Notes: a model not told the origin generated them from the letters alone. Shown: positions 46,821 through 61,800, numbered from the stretch's first letter. The stretch: 64,000 nucleotides of DNA from Cladopsammia gracilis (GCA_022457155.1 JAJGOT010000192.1:1339501-1403500); one strand, 5' to 3'. Program-made: numbers and translations.

Positions 46821-49800
46821 CTAGACGTGAGTGACAGAAATAAATCAAAGGCTCCTATGAGCGAACTCTGCACCAATTCGTAAAAGACTCTGCACAAATT
46901 CGAACCATCCTCTCCTAGACATTTTGTTCCACCGCCCCCACCCCCTGCGTCAAACTACCCACGCTCCCCTCCCTCCAATGCCGTCCCCATGGTGACCAAA
47001 ACATATCGCGGGCTCAATGTTAACAGCCGATCGATCGACTGACCGACCGACCGAAAGTTTGTCCCATTGTTGCTTCTCGTATTCACGAGTTGAAAAGATC
47101 GTAAATATTGTTGTGTTATAAAATATATCGTAGCTTTAGAGACTCCAGGGCTGTCGAAAACGTTCGTCCAAAACGCTGTAGTGATGAAATTCGCTAGTGG
47201 ACACTTCCCATACTCAAAACCTTCCTGTAATGACACTGGATCAGGGTTCTCACTGCGTACAGGGTTCGTACACTTTTTCAGACCAAAAATTCAAGGACTT
47301 TTCAAGGACTTTCCAGGACCCTACTTAGAAATTTCAAGGACTTCTTTTTTCGTCGTGAAACCTACGTTTTGGGCATACAAGTTGTGCAAGCCTTGAGCAC
47401 TGGGAAGGAACTAGTGTTTTACGTATTTCGTAAGCATTTCGAGACTTTCATTCCATCTGCATTTGCACTTACTACTTGAAAACTTAGTACATTTAAAAGT
47501 TTTGATATTTTAGATGTTCTTCGGTAAAAAATCAAGGACGTTCAAGGACCAAAAACCAATTTCAAGAACTTTCAAGGCCTTGAATCAGACTTCAGAAATT
47601 CAAGGGTTTTCAAGACGCGTACGAACCCTGTACGTAGTTACAATCCTCTATAGAGGGCAGTTTTCAATCAAGTGTTAAAAGTAAATTCACAATTGCTTTG
47701 GTTTTGCATTATTATGTGACATTTTCCTCGCCTTGCACCGGCTACAAGTGGATCGTGTACAAGCGGCAAGCCTTCAGTCTAACGAAAACCCTAGCTGACT
47801 TTCTTCCTGTATTGCATCAACACAGGAAACAATAAAGATTGTAGGCTCACCTGTTTAAAACAGGGTGAGGGTTTTCTTAACTGTTCCAGCATAGCCCAGC
47901 GTACAGAGGCCTGGCAGATGTTAGCATCGTACTCCCGCGAGTTCTGCTGGCCAGCGGGTGTACCCCTCGACCTCTCGTACCCAGGCTCATTGAAGTATGG
48001 CTCGTGAACCAGAATGAGTGACTGTATTGACACCAGCACCTGGAAAAAAAAAATGACAGCTTAGTCAAGTGCTGAAATGCATTCTCCTTACCATGTTTCA
48101 ACTGTTCTTTTCAAACTCAATAATTCATCAAGTTTGAACAAAGCCTGAATTTTTCCGGTTGCTTTTTCAACTGCTTAATTTGAGAGCACACTGCGAGGAT
48201 CACAAATTTCAACTCTAAGCAAATCATACAAGTGCGACGGTGGGTTGGAAAACCGATCTTAATTAACATAGATTTTGACGATTTCATTCCTTCGTTTTCT
48301 CCGCATTAAATGATCAGTTTGAGAAGCTTTATCAAACACTCGAAAGAGTGTTTCATCAGGTATCCAAACACCATATCATCACTATTAAATAAATACTAGT
48401 TAAGAAATGGTTAGTAGCTTGCATCTCTCAAACAATAGGCCATTTGCACGATGGCGTCATTTGACTACAACTACCAGAATTCATTTCGTTTTTCCTTTCT
48501 TATTTCTTAAACTCATTAATAATTCATGACGAGAACACAAAGGAAATCATTATCGTGAAGGAGGTTTTGAAATCGTTTCTTAATTTGCATAGATTTTGGC
48601 GATTTTATTCCTTCGTTTTCTCCGCATTTAACGATCAGTTTGAGAAGCTATATCAAGCACTCGAAACAGTGTTTCATCAGATTTCCAAACACCTTGAAGT
48701 GGTTTAAAAAAAACTCGGCTGCGCCTCGTTTTTCCAATCCACTTCTCGGTGTTTGGAAATCTGATGAAACACTGTTCCTCGTGTTTGATATATTACTTAA
48801 ATGTTGTAATACCAGTGCGGTTTAAATACCAATAGCCCTAATTTGCACTACAAAACAAAAAACTGAAGGATTCTGGTAGTTGTAGTCATATGACGTCATC
48901 GTGCAAATGGCCTATTGAGATTGCATCTCTGTCAATAAATTTTCTAACTTCCCAAGTGTACCTATAACTTAAAATTAGCATAGTGAAACGCAAAATGATA
49001 CTTTACTAGATGTAAATTAGGAGAACTCTGTATGAATTAAAGAGGTGAAGGTCAGCAATGACTTTACTTGAGACAACAAAACTCGGAGCGAATAGCGCAA
49101 AGGAACAGTTCTTACTTGAAGAAAGCTTGAATTCTGTGGATTCCACTTCTCCTCTGGTCTGCCGTGCCACGTGTTCAAAATACTTAGACACACCTGTTTC
49201 ATGGAGGAATAGGACACAAACTTGTAATCACAACATTTGTTTGGCAAAAGAAGATAGCAAGACACGAGTGACCAAATCACAACTGTCCCGTTGTTATTAT
49301 AACTTGGAATGAAAAAGTTTGTCCAAGAGCTGAAGTTTTGCGCAAACAACAGTCTGATGTTGACATTTAATTTGGTGAAAGAAACTTCACTATACTGTAA
49401 ACCAGGCGGGACAGTTGTGAATGGTCAAGAGAAAAAAGATTTCGGCCATGTTGCATTCAAACCAACCGCAAATTATAAATAATGTTAAAACGGTTTTCTC
49501 ACGCTTAGGCGCTAGAAATGGGGAGAAAGGGGAGAGCTTGCTTGCAAAGGATCGGAGAGGGGATAGAACAAGAAGCAATAATCTATCCCGTGCAAGTTTT
49601 ACTGCAATTTCGGATGGAATCGTTGCATTATCTAAGCCTGTCATGGTTGGCCAGTTACCTTTCCATCGTTGTAGAGGTTTGGATTGAAGCGAATGCTGTG
49701 ATGCCCTGTTGTTTCAAAGTTGATGTACATGGGTGACTCGGGATAGTTCTGAGGAAAGTACACATCAAACTCGAAGCATCCATTAGCGTATGGAGTATCC

Positions 49801-52800
49801 GATGGACCCGTTATAAGAACCTGATAAACAAAAAAAAAAAACAGTTTAACCCTTTCACTCCCAGAGTCAATTATGGAGACATGTGGTGTAGTTATAATTT
49901 TTGAGTCTGTCGACGAAATCCGATGGTATGACCATTCAAATTAAATCTCTTCGGCAGTACTTTTGCATGGTACCATTTGTTTTTCAATATTTGACAATGA
50001 AACTTGGGATTTTTCTTAAAATTTGATTTACACTTTTGGGAGTCAAAGCGTTAAATTATAGCCCTCTCCAGGGCTCCTAAGCTTAAACCTTCAGTTACAT
50101 CATCTAGGTGCCTCTAGATGCCTCTTTTTCGTTTTTCCAATTTTTTTGTATACCATGTCTTGAATTCAAAACTCCAATATTGTGTTTTATTTGTAACATC
50201 TTTTGTTGCATCACTACTTGCAAGACCACATCATCATCATTAATCAATCATAACATGTGTATAAATATAGTGTACTCGCAAATGGCGTAGCTCCCGAGGG
50301 CTGACGGCTCGGTTACTTAGTTGCGGATCAACAGCAAATGGAAACATAACCAGTGTTGAGCACCCTTGGCACTATTACATGAAGATCCCAATTTGGGGGG
50401 AGGGGGTAGGGGAGCAACATGGAAGCACAGAATAAGTAATTTTTCCAAAAACCGTTGTGACTCCCAAAACGTAGAAAACACTCGAAGATAACGACAGTAA
50501 AAAAAAAAAACAGCTAAGTCCGGCAGTCACAAGTACCAGTTACTTTACATTACCTTCATGACATCCAATCTTTCTTTATCACAGCGTACGAACACACTAG
50601 AGCTGCAAGAGAGCGGAAGTGACGTTGCCAGTGACGACACTTCCTGTGCTAAACGCCTGGCTCGTACCATGCCACCACTGCTGCCACCATTAGCCGCTGA
50701 CCGCACTGAAGATGCAAAGTGGTAGCCACCAGAATCGAACTCCAGTTTTCCATCTTTTTCAAGCACAATCTTGTGTGTTCCTGTTAAGAAAGGAGGCGGG
50801 GTAAGAAACGGAGGGCACAAAACCGGAATCATTTAATCATTGTAATATGATTCCAACGAAATTGATAGCAAAATTGATATTTGGGCTTCAAGAGTGATCG
50901 CCAAGGCGAGAATAGTCCTACAGAGCTTGTTGCTATACTATGAAATAGGAGACAATCTAACTACAGCTTGGGTTGTAGAAAATGTTTAACTGCATTTAAT
51001 ATTTTTCTGTAGACACAAAGTATCAACCCTTAACATCATCAGTAGGCGGGCGTCCAACCCACTTTCATCTTTCACCTCTACTGACAGATTTAAGTACAGT
51101 CGAACATCCATGCGCGGCCATAAGCTACCACTGTTCCAAAATACCAAATGTCTTCCAGTCAAATCACTATAGTCCAAACCTCTCGTAAACGGCCACCTCT
51201 CCCAAAGGACCACCTCTCCTAAGCGACCACTTTTACAACCCAGCCAAATCACTATAGTCGAAACCTCTTGTAAACGACCACCTCTCCCAAGGGACCACCT
51301 CTCCTAAGCGACCACTTTTCCAATCCAGCCAAATCACTATAGTCGAAACCTCTTGTAAACGACCACCTCTCCCAAGGGACCACCTCTACCAAGGGACTAC
51401 CTCTCCCAAGGGACCACCTCTCCCAAGGGACCACCTCTCCCAAGGGACCACCTCTCCCAAGGGACCACCTCTACCAAGGGACCACCTCTCCCAAGGGACC
51501 ACCTCTCCTAAGCGACCACCTTTCCAATCCAGTGAAATCACTATAGTAGAAACCTCTTGTAAACGACCACCTCTCCCAAGGGACCACTTTTCCAATCCAG
51601 TGAAATCACTATAGTCGAAACCGCGACCACTTTTAACGCTGGTGATTTGATTTTTCTATTGTTTATTAACTCCAGTGAGCGACAGTTGCTCATATTTCGA
51701 TGTCACTGCAGACACAAATTGAACAATGTTACAAAAGAGCGCTTTTCTCAATTCTCGCAACTGCTTTGGTTTTGCATTGCTACGCTTTGTGATTGGCTAA
51801 AAAATCTCGCGCCACTTTCTCGACCAATCAGAAGTAAAACCAAACCCAATCGTGACTTGCTCGCACGCGTTTTCCCGCGCTTGGCGCCGGCTACATGTAT
51901 TTGCTTCGAGCTCTGATTGGTTCATTGGATTGTTTACGACTGCTCTGATTGGCCAGAGTAATTACTTTGGTTTTGGTTTTGCGACACTCAAATGAAAACC
52001 GCACTATAACTCCAATAAAACGAAAATGTGTCTCTTACATCAAAACTTCTATATGATACAATATTTTGCACTGACAGGTGTCTTGTACATTGAAATAACT
52101 ACAGGTTCATATGATGCAAAGTTTGGACTCCCTGTGGTCTGATCTCTCGTATGCGATCACCTTGGCTTTGCATTTCGTTTACGAGAAGTTCAACTGTACG
52201 TTACAACACTCACCAAATTGCAGCGGTTTCATGCTGGCCAAATACTTCTCCTCAGCAGAGAGAGAAGAAGCTTCTTCCACAGGCCCCTTACCAGCTCCTT
52301 CAACCATCTTGCTACATATAGCCTGCTGTTCGCGGAATTCTTGAACTACTTTCTGCAGCAACTTCGCTGTTTCCTGGATATCTGGTATAAGCTGTGCGAG
52401 CCCTTCTGCTTCAGGATCCTTCTTTTCCTCTGTCGTACCTTGCGTTTGATCTCTTTGTCCTGACGAACCTGTCCCTCTTTTAGTCTGTTGCTCTAATGTG
52501 GTGTTTTGTCTGGCTGCGGTACTTGTCACAGTGGGAGTTGGATCTTCTCTTTTCCATTGGGTTGAGCTGCTTAACAATATAACACTGGTTATTCTTCTCC
52601 CTCGCCTGTTTTTACAACCCAACAGCTTGGGTGTATGGAAATGGATATGAAGACACAAATTGCATCTACATGTACATCAGTTCTTCAAGCTTGCCCAGTA
52701 GGCAAGTTGGAACCATGATGAACTGACCCAAAGGCCTTTGTAATGAGCCTTATTTATCTACAAGCTACTATCCCCGCTAGAGCGAGATTGTTAGCTTACT

Positions 52801-55800
52801 CGTAATAACATGTAGCCAGAGGGCCTTTGATAAAAGTCAGGTCAACAGTATCTGCTGAGTAACTGACTGTTCGCTAAATATCCCATTTCCGATTAATTCA
52901 ACAACTAAGTAAATATGAGCGTTGTTATGACAGCTTCTCCATCATCTGTCAGAGAACTGACTGGTTGACGAGGTTGGTGCATGGTGTATAAACGTTACCT
53001 CCACGCCCAGCCCTGTCGATTTAGTGTCTGTATTAGAGGTTAGACTGTGCCACATTTGGCATTATTTAAGATATATAACTTAACAGACATGCAACAAAAT
53101 GGACTCCAAGCAGGTTGCTCTTACTGGTTATCCGAAAGGCCTAAACACTCTTGTAAGTCACAATTACCATCCCCATACATTCAAATTCAAACTGGAATCC
53201 GAGGGCATAGGTCAGTCGAAGACTGTTAAGTGCTTTCTATTCAACAATCAAAGGGCTCTTAAAGCCATCTCGTTAATGCGAGAGAATGTAAGGTTAATAA
53301 ACAACAACAACAAGAATTGGAAAAGTTGGGTGCCTTTGATAGGTAAATGTAGTAAAGACGTGATAGGTAATATGTGTAAAGCTGCTAAATGGTTTATTGA
53401 AGTTGAAAGATTGAAAATACCTGTAGGTCTAATCGTAGAGTTAGACATTGCAGTCATAGAGGACTTAAGGGCTCTTTTACGAGCCACCAAATCAATAAAA
53501 GTCATGAGCAACAAAATAATCACGAGTATGAATGTAAATAATTTTCATGTTAATTTAGCGTATTTGTTCAAAATAGTCTTCATTTTACAGCTGAGGGGAA
53601 ACTTCAACTTGATTATATTAAGCGAATGAGCCGAGGCCAATTTGGTTGCTACGGGGGGAAATTATGAGGAGGGATGGGGGTGGCAAAACTACTTAGATTC
53701 AATCTATCTTTAGAGAGCCCTTTTACTTAGTTAATTTTCTTTGTTTTGTATCAGTCACAGTATTTTAGAAGCAATGACTTGTATGGCATTACAATGGCGA
53801 TTTTCTTATCAATCGAAATTTGGGAAAGATGTTCGAAGGTTAAAAAATATTTACTATCTTTATTTATTGATATTTAAACAAAACTAAAACATATTGCAAC
53901 GATTTTCATTTGGGATTAAAATTGATTTACTAGCAATGTTTTTAAACAGCCAATTAATATGTGCAGTGTATATGTGGATGTATGAGACAAAACAAGAACT
54001 TTGTGCATGTGAATAAGTTCAGTAAAAAGACTTCAGTAAAAAAGGAATGTTTTATCTAAATACTTCACTAAGGTAGACTATTGTAAAAAAGGCAAATGAA
54101 AATATTTTACTTGTCGCTTTTTCCGTCAACTAAAAAATTGTGTACCTTCGGGCAGAATGGTGTCTCTTGTAGGAATAGAGCTGGCGATTAGATTTCGTTT
54201 CCTTTTATAGCCGAAGCTGTTTTCAAAACATCTCGGCTTAAAGAAGCCTTGGTAAGAACGACAAGCGACGTGGCCCCGAAAATTGCCGACATGAGACGTT
54301 CTGAACAGCGAGAAACGGCTCGATTCCGCTTCAAAAATACGACAAATTACGACAGCGACTTTAGAAGGTTGTGCAATTTACCAATAAAAATTAAACATTA
54401 TTGACCATATCGTTCATATCAACACCCGACGGCCAACGGTCTGTTTTACATGTAACGATCAATTTGTTATTGAAACGTCTACCAACCTCGTTCCCAAGGC
54501 CCCTATCTTCCTCTCTCTTGGATCGGACGTGCAGTTAGAGTACACCCTAGACTCCCGGTAAACACATACATATCCGTGACCTTTGATTTTTGATTTTTTT
54601 GGCGCAAATTGGTTTTAACAAGCTTAATAATTTTCCTTCGAGCATTTTTATTTTAAAAAGAGACTTTTCTTTTGATCTTGATGAAAAATTGCACTTTATC
54701 AAATAAAGACAAATAAGTGACAGGTCACGCGTGTGGTTTCCGTTCGAATTACACGCACCGGCTCCCCCGACGGTGTCAATTTGCGCGAGGGCAAAAGTAA
54801 CGACCCTCCCCTCGGGTGAATGTCATTTTGTCTCTGTGACGCGGTCGCTAAGCTTTAGTATTCGAATTTCGTGGTACAGCCGTTTGGATCGCGGACAATG
54901 GCGAAGCGAAGATGGCCAGAATCGCTCCAAAACGGAGCCCTTTTAGAGACCGTGAAAGGGAATTTGGAAGCTAGCACGAATCGCACGGGTAGACATTTAA
55001 CCTGCGGCCTCACTGGTGGCAATTCGGGGAGCTTGAGTTGAATTGTTTAGAATTTATTGGCTTTCGCGTGGCGAGGGTTCGCTCAGAGGTCTCCAGCCTT
55101 CCCTTCTTTTATAGTGGATAGTGGGGCGAGTGACAAAAGTTGTAAAAATGCATTTAAACCGGTCAGGATACATCAAGAGACAATAAAGTAAAGGTGAGAA
55201 GACTTTAGTGTGTAATATTTTCGATTTTTCTATCGCTTATCAATTCCGTGACAAATCGTATTATTACCTAGTATATTTCATTACTGTGTACTGGCTTCGA
55301 GTCACTCACATCACGATTGGTCTGCCTGTGCGATCATCCAATTTAAATTTTTTTTTGTGTGCCACAACGCATCGGATTAATGTTTACGCTTATCCGCGTT
55401 TGTAGATCTTTATATATATAAGATATAAACATCTAAGAATTTTACGGAGATTTTAAAGAAGAAAAGAACTGATCCATGACCTATGGTCGCTACAATGTCT
55501 GTCATTGATCGATCAGATTCCGTTCACGCATATTCATTGCTATTTTAAGACTTAAATTCAGTCAGGAAGTCAAGACAAAAAAGTGCATATCCTTAGAATT
55601 CCTCTATTCGTCAAAGAAAGAATTGAGCAAATATATATTTTTCCAACCTTAATTTCATTTTTAAGACAGTTTTGAGATTCGCTCTTTCCTGTTCTTTATA
55701 ATCTTCCGGAAACCGGACATTCCACAAAGATAACAAGTATCGCAGAACATTCATAATCCATCGGACAAAATTATCAACAAAAGCCAGAGAAACTTTTGAT

Positions 55801-58800
55801 AACTCAGACGTCAGATGTGGGTGGGCTGAAATATCTGTTTTCCGCTTAGTTGTCAATGCTTGTTAAAGGAAATATTTCACGCAGTTGTGTATGTTGTTAT
55901 CGATATCGATATGAAATGTTTTGGAAAGTGAAGCGGACATTGATTTTTCTTTTGTGGAGAGTTGAAAAAGAAATGGCTGCATAAGTTAATGTTATACATG
56001 AATGGGTTATTTGCGAATATATAGTAGTTCTGTCTTTTTTTATTCGAGAGCTTTCTATTTCCGGTATCATGTGTTTAATAACTATTAGAGATTAAATGGG
56101 TCTGCTTTAAACCTCAAAATATAGTGTTGACAGTGTCTTCTTGACGACCCCCGGGGTCACGACCGCAGTAAAATTTCGTAAAATATTCTATTAAGATCCA
56201 AGTCTTATGCGATAGTCATATATTGAAATAGTGGGATCTTGCAATTGTTTTTTAATAGCTCCTCAGAGTTTATTCCGCGTGTAAGTGTAATGTGTTTCTC
56301 GGAGCTAGGCAGTATCTCCATTACATCCGGTTTGAAATATTTGAATCTCCAGCATAATAGCTGTACACTCTTTATCAAGTTTCCCGGAAAGTGACATCAT
56401 GAAACTTAGCGCCCCAATTTCTCAAATTATAAAATTTGTACTAAAGTAATCAAACATGCGGGATTCCTGACCGCAGTATTTTTCAAAACCTTTTTCTGAT
56501 CTGCCGGAGATACAGGCAAAGGTTGTCCGTCGTTGCATTATTATGCAGTATTACTTTATTTTGTATTAAATTTTCCACCGCAGAAATATACTCGCGCAGA
56601 AAAAATTACTTGTTTTAATGATGTATATCGGCTTAACAAGAACTTTTCAACAGTGAATATATTGCTATCATAACTCCGAGGCGACCGGCACAACAGTCAT
56701 CTGTATTCCCGATTCAACTCCACACACGTCCTCAAAAGAACCAGAGACTGTTATCATAATACTGATACATATTTACAACAACGTACAATAATTCACTCAC
56801 TAGTTTTCTCGTTGTTTATGCTCATATTGGCGCCAGAACAGCAACCATATAACTAGGAGAACTATAAAAACCTCCGGTCAGGAAGTGAAATTGTTTAATA
56901 CCGATGCCTTGGATTTTATTTATACTTGACCAGAAATCCGCAAACATTTCCTCCCAGCAGAAATTTAAGGTGTCCCGACGCGCAAAAATTTCCTCCCGCA
57001 AAACAAATTCAGTCAAAATTTCCTTGTGCACGGTAGCTAAACTAATAAAACTATGACGTCTTTCCCATACTATTGCATACAAACGCAAAGTTCATGCTAT
57101 TTTGCTCTGCCATATCGCTCATATTAAAACACAAACTTTCCCGTCCAATAACGTCTCCATTCGTAAAAATAGACCGTGAAATTCTCAAACTACGTTTCCC
57201 ATGAAAACGTATTTGACCTATTTTTACCATTCTCGAAAGCAGCTTGAATGGCTTTACGACAAATGATTGAAAATTTTAAATATTGATACGTAACGTGAGA
57301 TATCGAAACTAAGAATTTTAATATCTTTGCAGTGACGTAATGTGAAATATGACAATTGCTATTACAGTTTCATTATGTAACAGTACGCAAAAGACGCAAA
57401 AATTTAAGCCATTGAAGGCTTGCCGCAATTCCATTCAACCGTCATCATTATAAGCCAAAAAATCAACACAACTATGACATGTTTACCATGCCATACCGCT
57501 CATATTAACACACAAACTTTCCTGTCCCATTTAACTTTCTTATAACCTCTCCATTAGTAAAATACACCGTGAAATTCTCAAACTACGTTTCCCAAGAAAA
57601 CGCATTTAACCTATTTTTACCCTTTTAAAGTAGCTATAATGGCTTTACGACAAATGATTGAAACTGATAGGTAACGTGAGATATCGAAATTTAAGAAGAA
57701 CTAATACCTTTGCGGTAACGTAATGTGAGATATGACAAGTTCATCACAAGTTCTGACATCCCAATACCCTAGGGAAATTAACAATAGGTCCGGGGGTGCT
57801 CCCCAAACATTTTAGTGGCAGTATGTGACGCCCTTCTTGAAATCCTAACCGCTTTAACCAACCATATCCTCAATGCCCTAATATAGCTTCTATAAAGAAT
57901 GAACAAGAAACCCCCCCGGACAAAAGTCCACAAAATTTTGTTAACAACTTTTGTCCCTTTTTAGTACTCGACTTCGAAATCTCGCTTAATGCGCAAGCGC
58001 ATTAACGAGATAAAAACGTACCGTAAAGTTCTGGAGTAAGTGTCAACGCACTGCTTCATTTTGTCCAGAAGGGTAGCTATGCAAGGCGCATCTGATGAAG
58101 CTTTGTCTTGGTGACTCGGGGAATAACCATTTGATCGAGGGAGTAACAGCGGTAAGAGTACTGGACACAAGGCCACTGCACGGAGGACATCAAGCACAGC
58201 CTGGTACAGAGGAACATGACGAGCCATGTCCAACACTGCAAGGAGGAGAATATAATTAGGTTGTCATTATCAACACGTTGTTAACATGTTCCACGCTTCG
58301 CGTATTCCAAGTTAAAAAGTGCGCTGGCTTAGTCAATCTTAAGCGACCAATAAAACATCAACATCACTTAACCCTTTCACTCCCAGAGTCAACTGTGGAG
58401 ACATGTAGTATAGTTCTAACTTTTGAGACTGTGGATGAAATCCTATGGTGTGACCATTCAAATGAAACCTCTTCAGCAGTACTTTTGCATGGTACCATTT
58501 GTTCTAACTTTTGAGTCTGTGGACAAAATCCTATGGTGTGACCATTCAAATGAAACCTCTTCAGCAGTTCTTTTGCATGGTACCATTTGTTCTAACTTTT
58601 GAGTCTGTTGATGAAATCCTATGGTGTGACCATTCAAATGAAACCTCTTCAGCAGTACTTTTGCATGGTACCATTTGTTCTAACTTTTGAGTCTGTGGAC
58701 AAAATCCTATGGTGTGACCATTCAAATGAAACCTCTTCAGCAGTACTTTTGCATGGTATAATTTGTTTTTCAATATTTAACAAAATGAAATTTAGGAATT

Positions 58801-61800
58801 TTCTTGAATTTTTATGTTTGGCACTCTTGGGAGTTAAAGGGTTAAAAATCACTATTCTTATTGAGATACCTTCACAACTTTGTGGAAGTAACAGAACCTA
58901 CAATATAATATCCCCGTTATTTTAAAATTACTGAAACAGCATATAAGAACTATGTTCAATGACAGGCACACCATAATGATAACTATGCACTATAAAACAA
59001 GAGATGAACTGTAGCAGGGCATTTCTACAAACCAGAGTCGTTTCTTAGGTAGGACGACAGAGCAGGAATCAGACATGACTCCCCCAGTAACTCCAGCAGT
59101 GGAACAGCGAGGCTGTACGATCCATAACTGCTTGATTCACAATACTCTGATCCAGAAGTATCGCTAGGTTTTCTAAACGTTTTGACGTAGCTTGCAAGCA
59201 CCTAGAAAATAATCACATGCATAGAGTCACATTTAAAACACAGACTTGGAGTGCGTTTAGCCTTCAAGATGCAGTGAGATGTTACCTCATCTAACCGCCG
59301 CCTGGTTAGCTAAGTTTGCGGGTTCGAATCCCAGCTAGACCATCACTCAGGGTCTTAGCTGAGGAAGATGTGCAGTCTTTGCAATGACATCTGCAGATGG
59401 TTAGACATTCACGTGGCTCGGATGACCACGATAAAATGGCGGTCCCGTCTCCGACAGGGACATAAAAGAACCACTGAGGACGTAACAAAACCCTGGCTGT
59501 GACCACCCTCAGTGCCATACATTGTTCATGGGTGGGGTGGGGTAGCTGAGATCAATAATGCACTGATAGCTATTGCCTGTGGCGCCTTCATGAGTTGACG
59601 TTCGATCGCATTCTTGTAAGTGTATACAAAGCGCCATGAGACGCAAGTGACATATGTGCGCTATAAAAGACATTTATTCATTCATGCATGCATTCATTCA
59701 TTCTTTCGTTCGTTCATTCATACTCTAAAGGAAAGGCTGGTATTCACCTGTAGTAGACAAGTAACATGCTCCTCTTCAGCTTTCTGTTTCAGCATGGCTT
59801 GTTCCACATCCCACCCTGATGAAGTGGAGCCTGTACCAAACCCTGTTCCTTTGGCCCAGTAACTTCTCTCGCTGCCTGATCCAGTATCGTTGTCACGACA
59901 TACACTGAATATCAAACAAACAGAAACACAAAAATGAGGTCCAGTTAAATTTCTACATAAAATTTGCATGCGGCATCACTGTCAAAAAAGTTTCAAACAA
60001 AGGATTCACATTCTTTGCTGTGTCCATCATAAAAGCAGTGTTCCAGTTAAGTTTCAAAGGCAGGGAGTCGATGAATAATTTCAAGGGGTCAACAGGTTGT
60101 GGGTATCTCTAAATCTTCTTTAGTTAGCCATTTGATTTGTCAGGTCAGGAAGCCAGCCTAGTCCGGTTTTTGACCCGAGACCCCTGTTTAATCAGAACAG
60201 AGAAGGCAATGCCACTTTTCTTGCAACTGACTTGTCTTACAACACCAACGTAAAACCCACCAGAAGTCACATATGTTACCCAATGAAATCACTGATTGGC
60301 AAAATATACCTTTCACAGTCCATTCATTCACAACTCCATTTCATTCGTGTTGCTATTCAAAAAGCGACAGAAACAGAATAATATTTGAAACCATTGCAAC
60401 ATGTGACGCCTCTCGAGAAGCTACGCTACATATTCCAAACGTATTCCTATTAAATTCCTGATTTGCAATCCTTGTAAATAAACATAAACAGTCTGTAATT
60501 CAGGGTGTACAGCATGCAATGGCTAGTACGTTTTGAGGACAAAGGCACAACATTTTGCAGAAAAGAATTTTTTTCAGCAGAAATCCAGGTATCTAAGCTG
60601 AAGACCTACCTTCCAGTCAGAGCAGACAAAGCCTGTAGCGCCAGCTTGTGGGAGTGGTTAGTGGCACGTGGCTTGTGATGACTGAGTACCGCTAGGCACA
60701 GTAACACTATCTGAATGGCACCAACCTCCATTGCCGCCTTTTGTACTGTTACGCTTTCTTGTTGTGCCAGTGCACTATCTTGGAAGAGCATGCGTAATAC
60801 CTGGAATGGTAGTGTGGCTAGGCTGCTGGCTACTGGCGATGACAGAATAGCTTCTATAACGAACAGTAACCCATTCAACACATTAATAATGTTCTGAGAA
60901 TGATACACGGTAATGTCACCATTATCAGTATCATCTTGAAAAGCAAAAAAAAAAAAACATGTGTATGAATGAAAACCTAAATAATAATGCTCCCGATTTG
61001 TTTATAATAACTACACTGGTGCACTGAAATTATAAATAAATGTCTTTTGCTGCGGAGGACCTGGATGGAAACGGATTGCAACTTGAAAAAATCGGGCAAA
61101 TGTTTTCAAGTTCTACAGCTTGTGTGGCGGAAAACTCGCTAAAACTGATTTTGGTTGATTTTCCTGGGATAATTCACTTAATGTATCTTCCTTTAAGTGT
61201 TCTATAACAAAGGTATTTAGCTTTAATTTGGTGCAGTTTTTATTCCAAAACGTCACAATCGCCATAACATAGCTCATTTAAGTGGATGATACATGGTTTA
61301 ACATCTTTCAACAGTCGTTGCTCAACAAATGTTGAACGACATTGCAACTTGTTGAATGAGAAGAAAACACATTCTGTAAGTTGGAATAGAACCTGTCTAT
61401 TTTCTGTCAACAACGTTCAACATGTTGAATGGCCTATTTTAACATTTGACATGGTATGATACACTGTTCAACATGGTTGAACAGCCGTTACAGAATCTGT
61501 TGATTAACAAATATAATATTGAACGGGGTACCACGGGCTTTAGAGAGCTTTAGACTGCTCTTAAACTGACTGCATCTACACTGATTTTGCATTTCTGGAG
61601 CTATATAAATGCTCAAACCTCGTGTGTCGAGCCGCCATATTGAATATTTATGACGTCATATGGTTGCCCAATTGTTGCATACCAACCATATTACGCATAA
61701 AAATTCAAAATGGCTGCGCGCAGGAAGTCTGAAAGCAAAAATAAACGATATTCATGTCCAATGTTTTTGCACACTAATAAAATATTAGAAATGCAGACTT

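Noticed and set aside
48655..48785. CTGATGAAACACTG in the nested hairpin as a possible ribozyme
   Set aside because: It lacks the GAAA segment and stem II after CTGATGA. It is explained by the MITE arms.
51252..51595. minus-strand ORFs rich in [15 protein letters not shown] repeats
   Set aside because: They are translations of the 17-bp minisatellite with no non-repetitive coding sequence.
58364..58852. ORFs on both strands with repeated [13 protein letters not shown] or FEWSHHRI segments
   Set aside because: They arise because 88-bp units in a MITE are AT-balanced. The unit length is not a multiple of three and the frames change between units.
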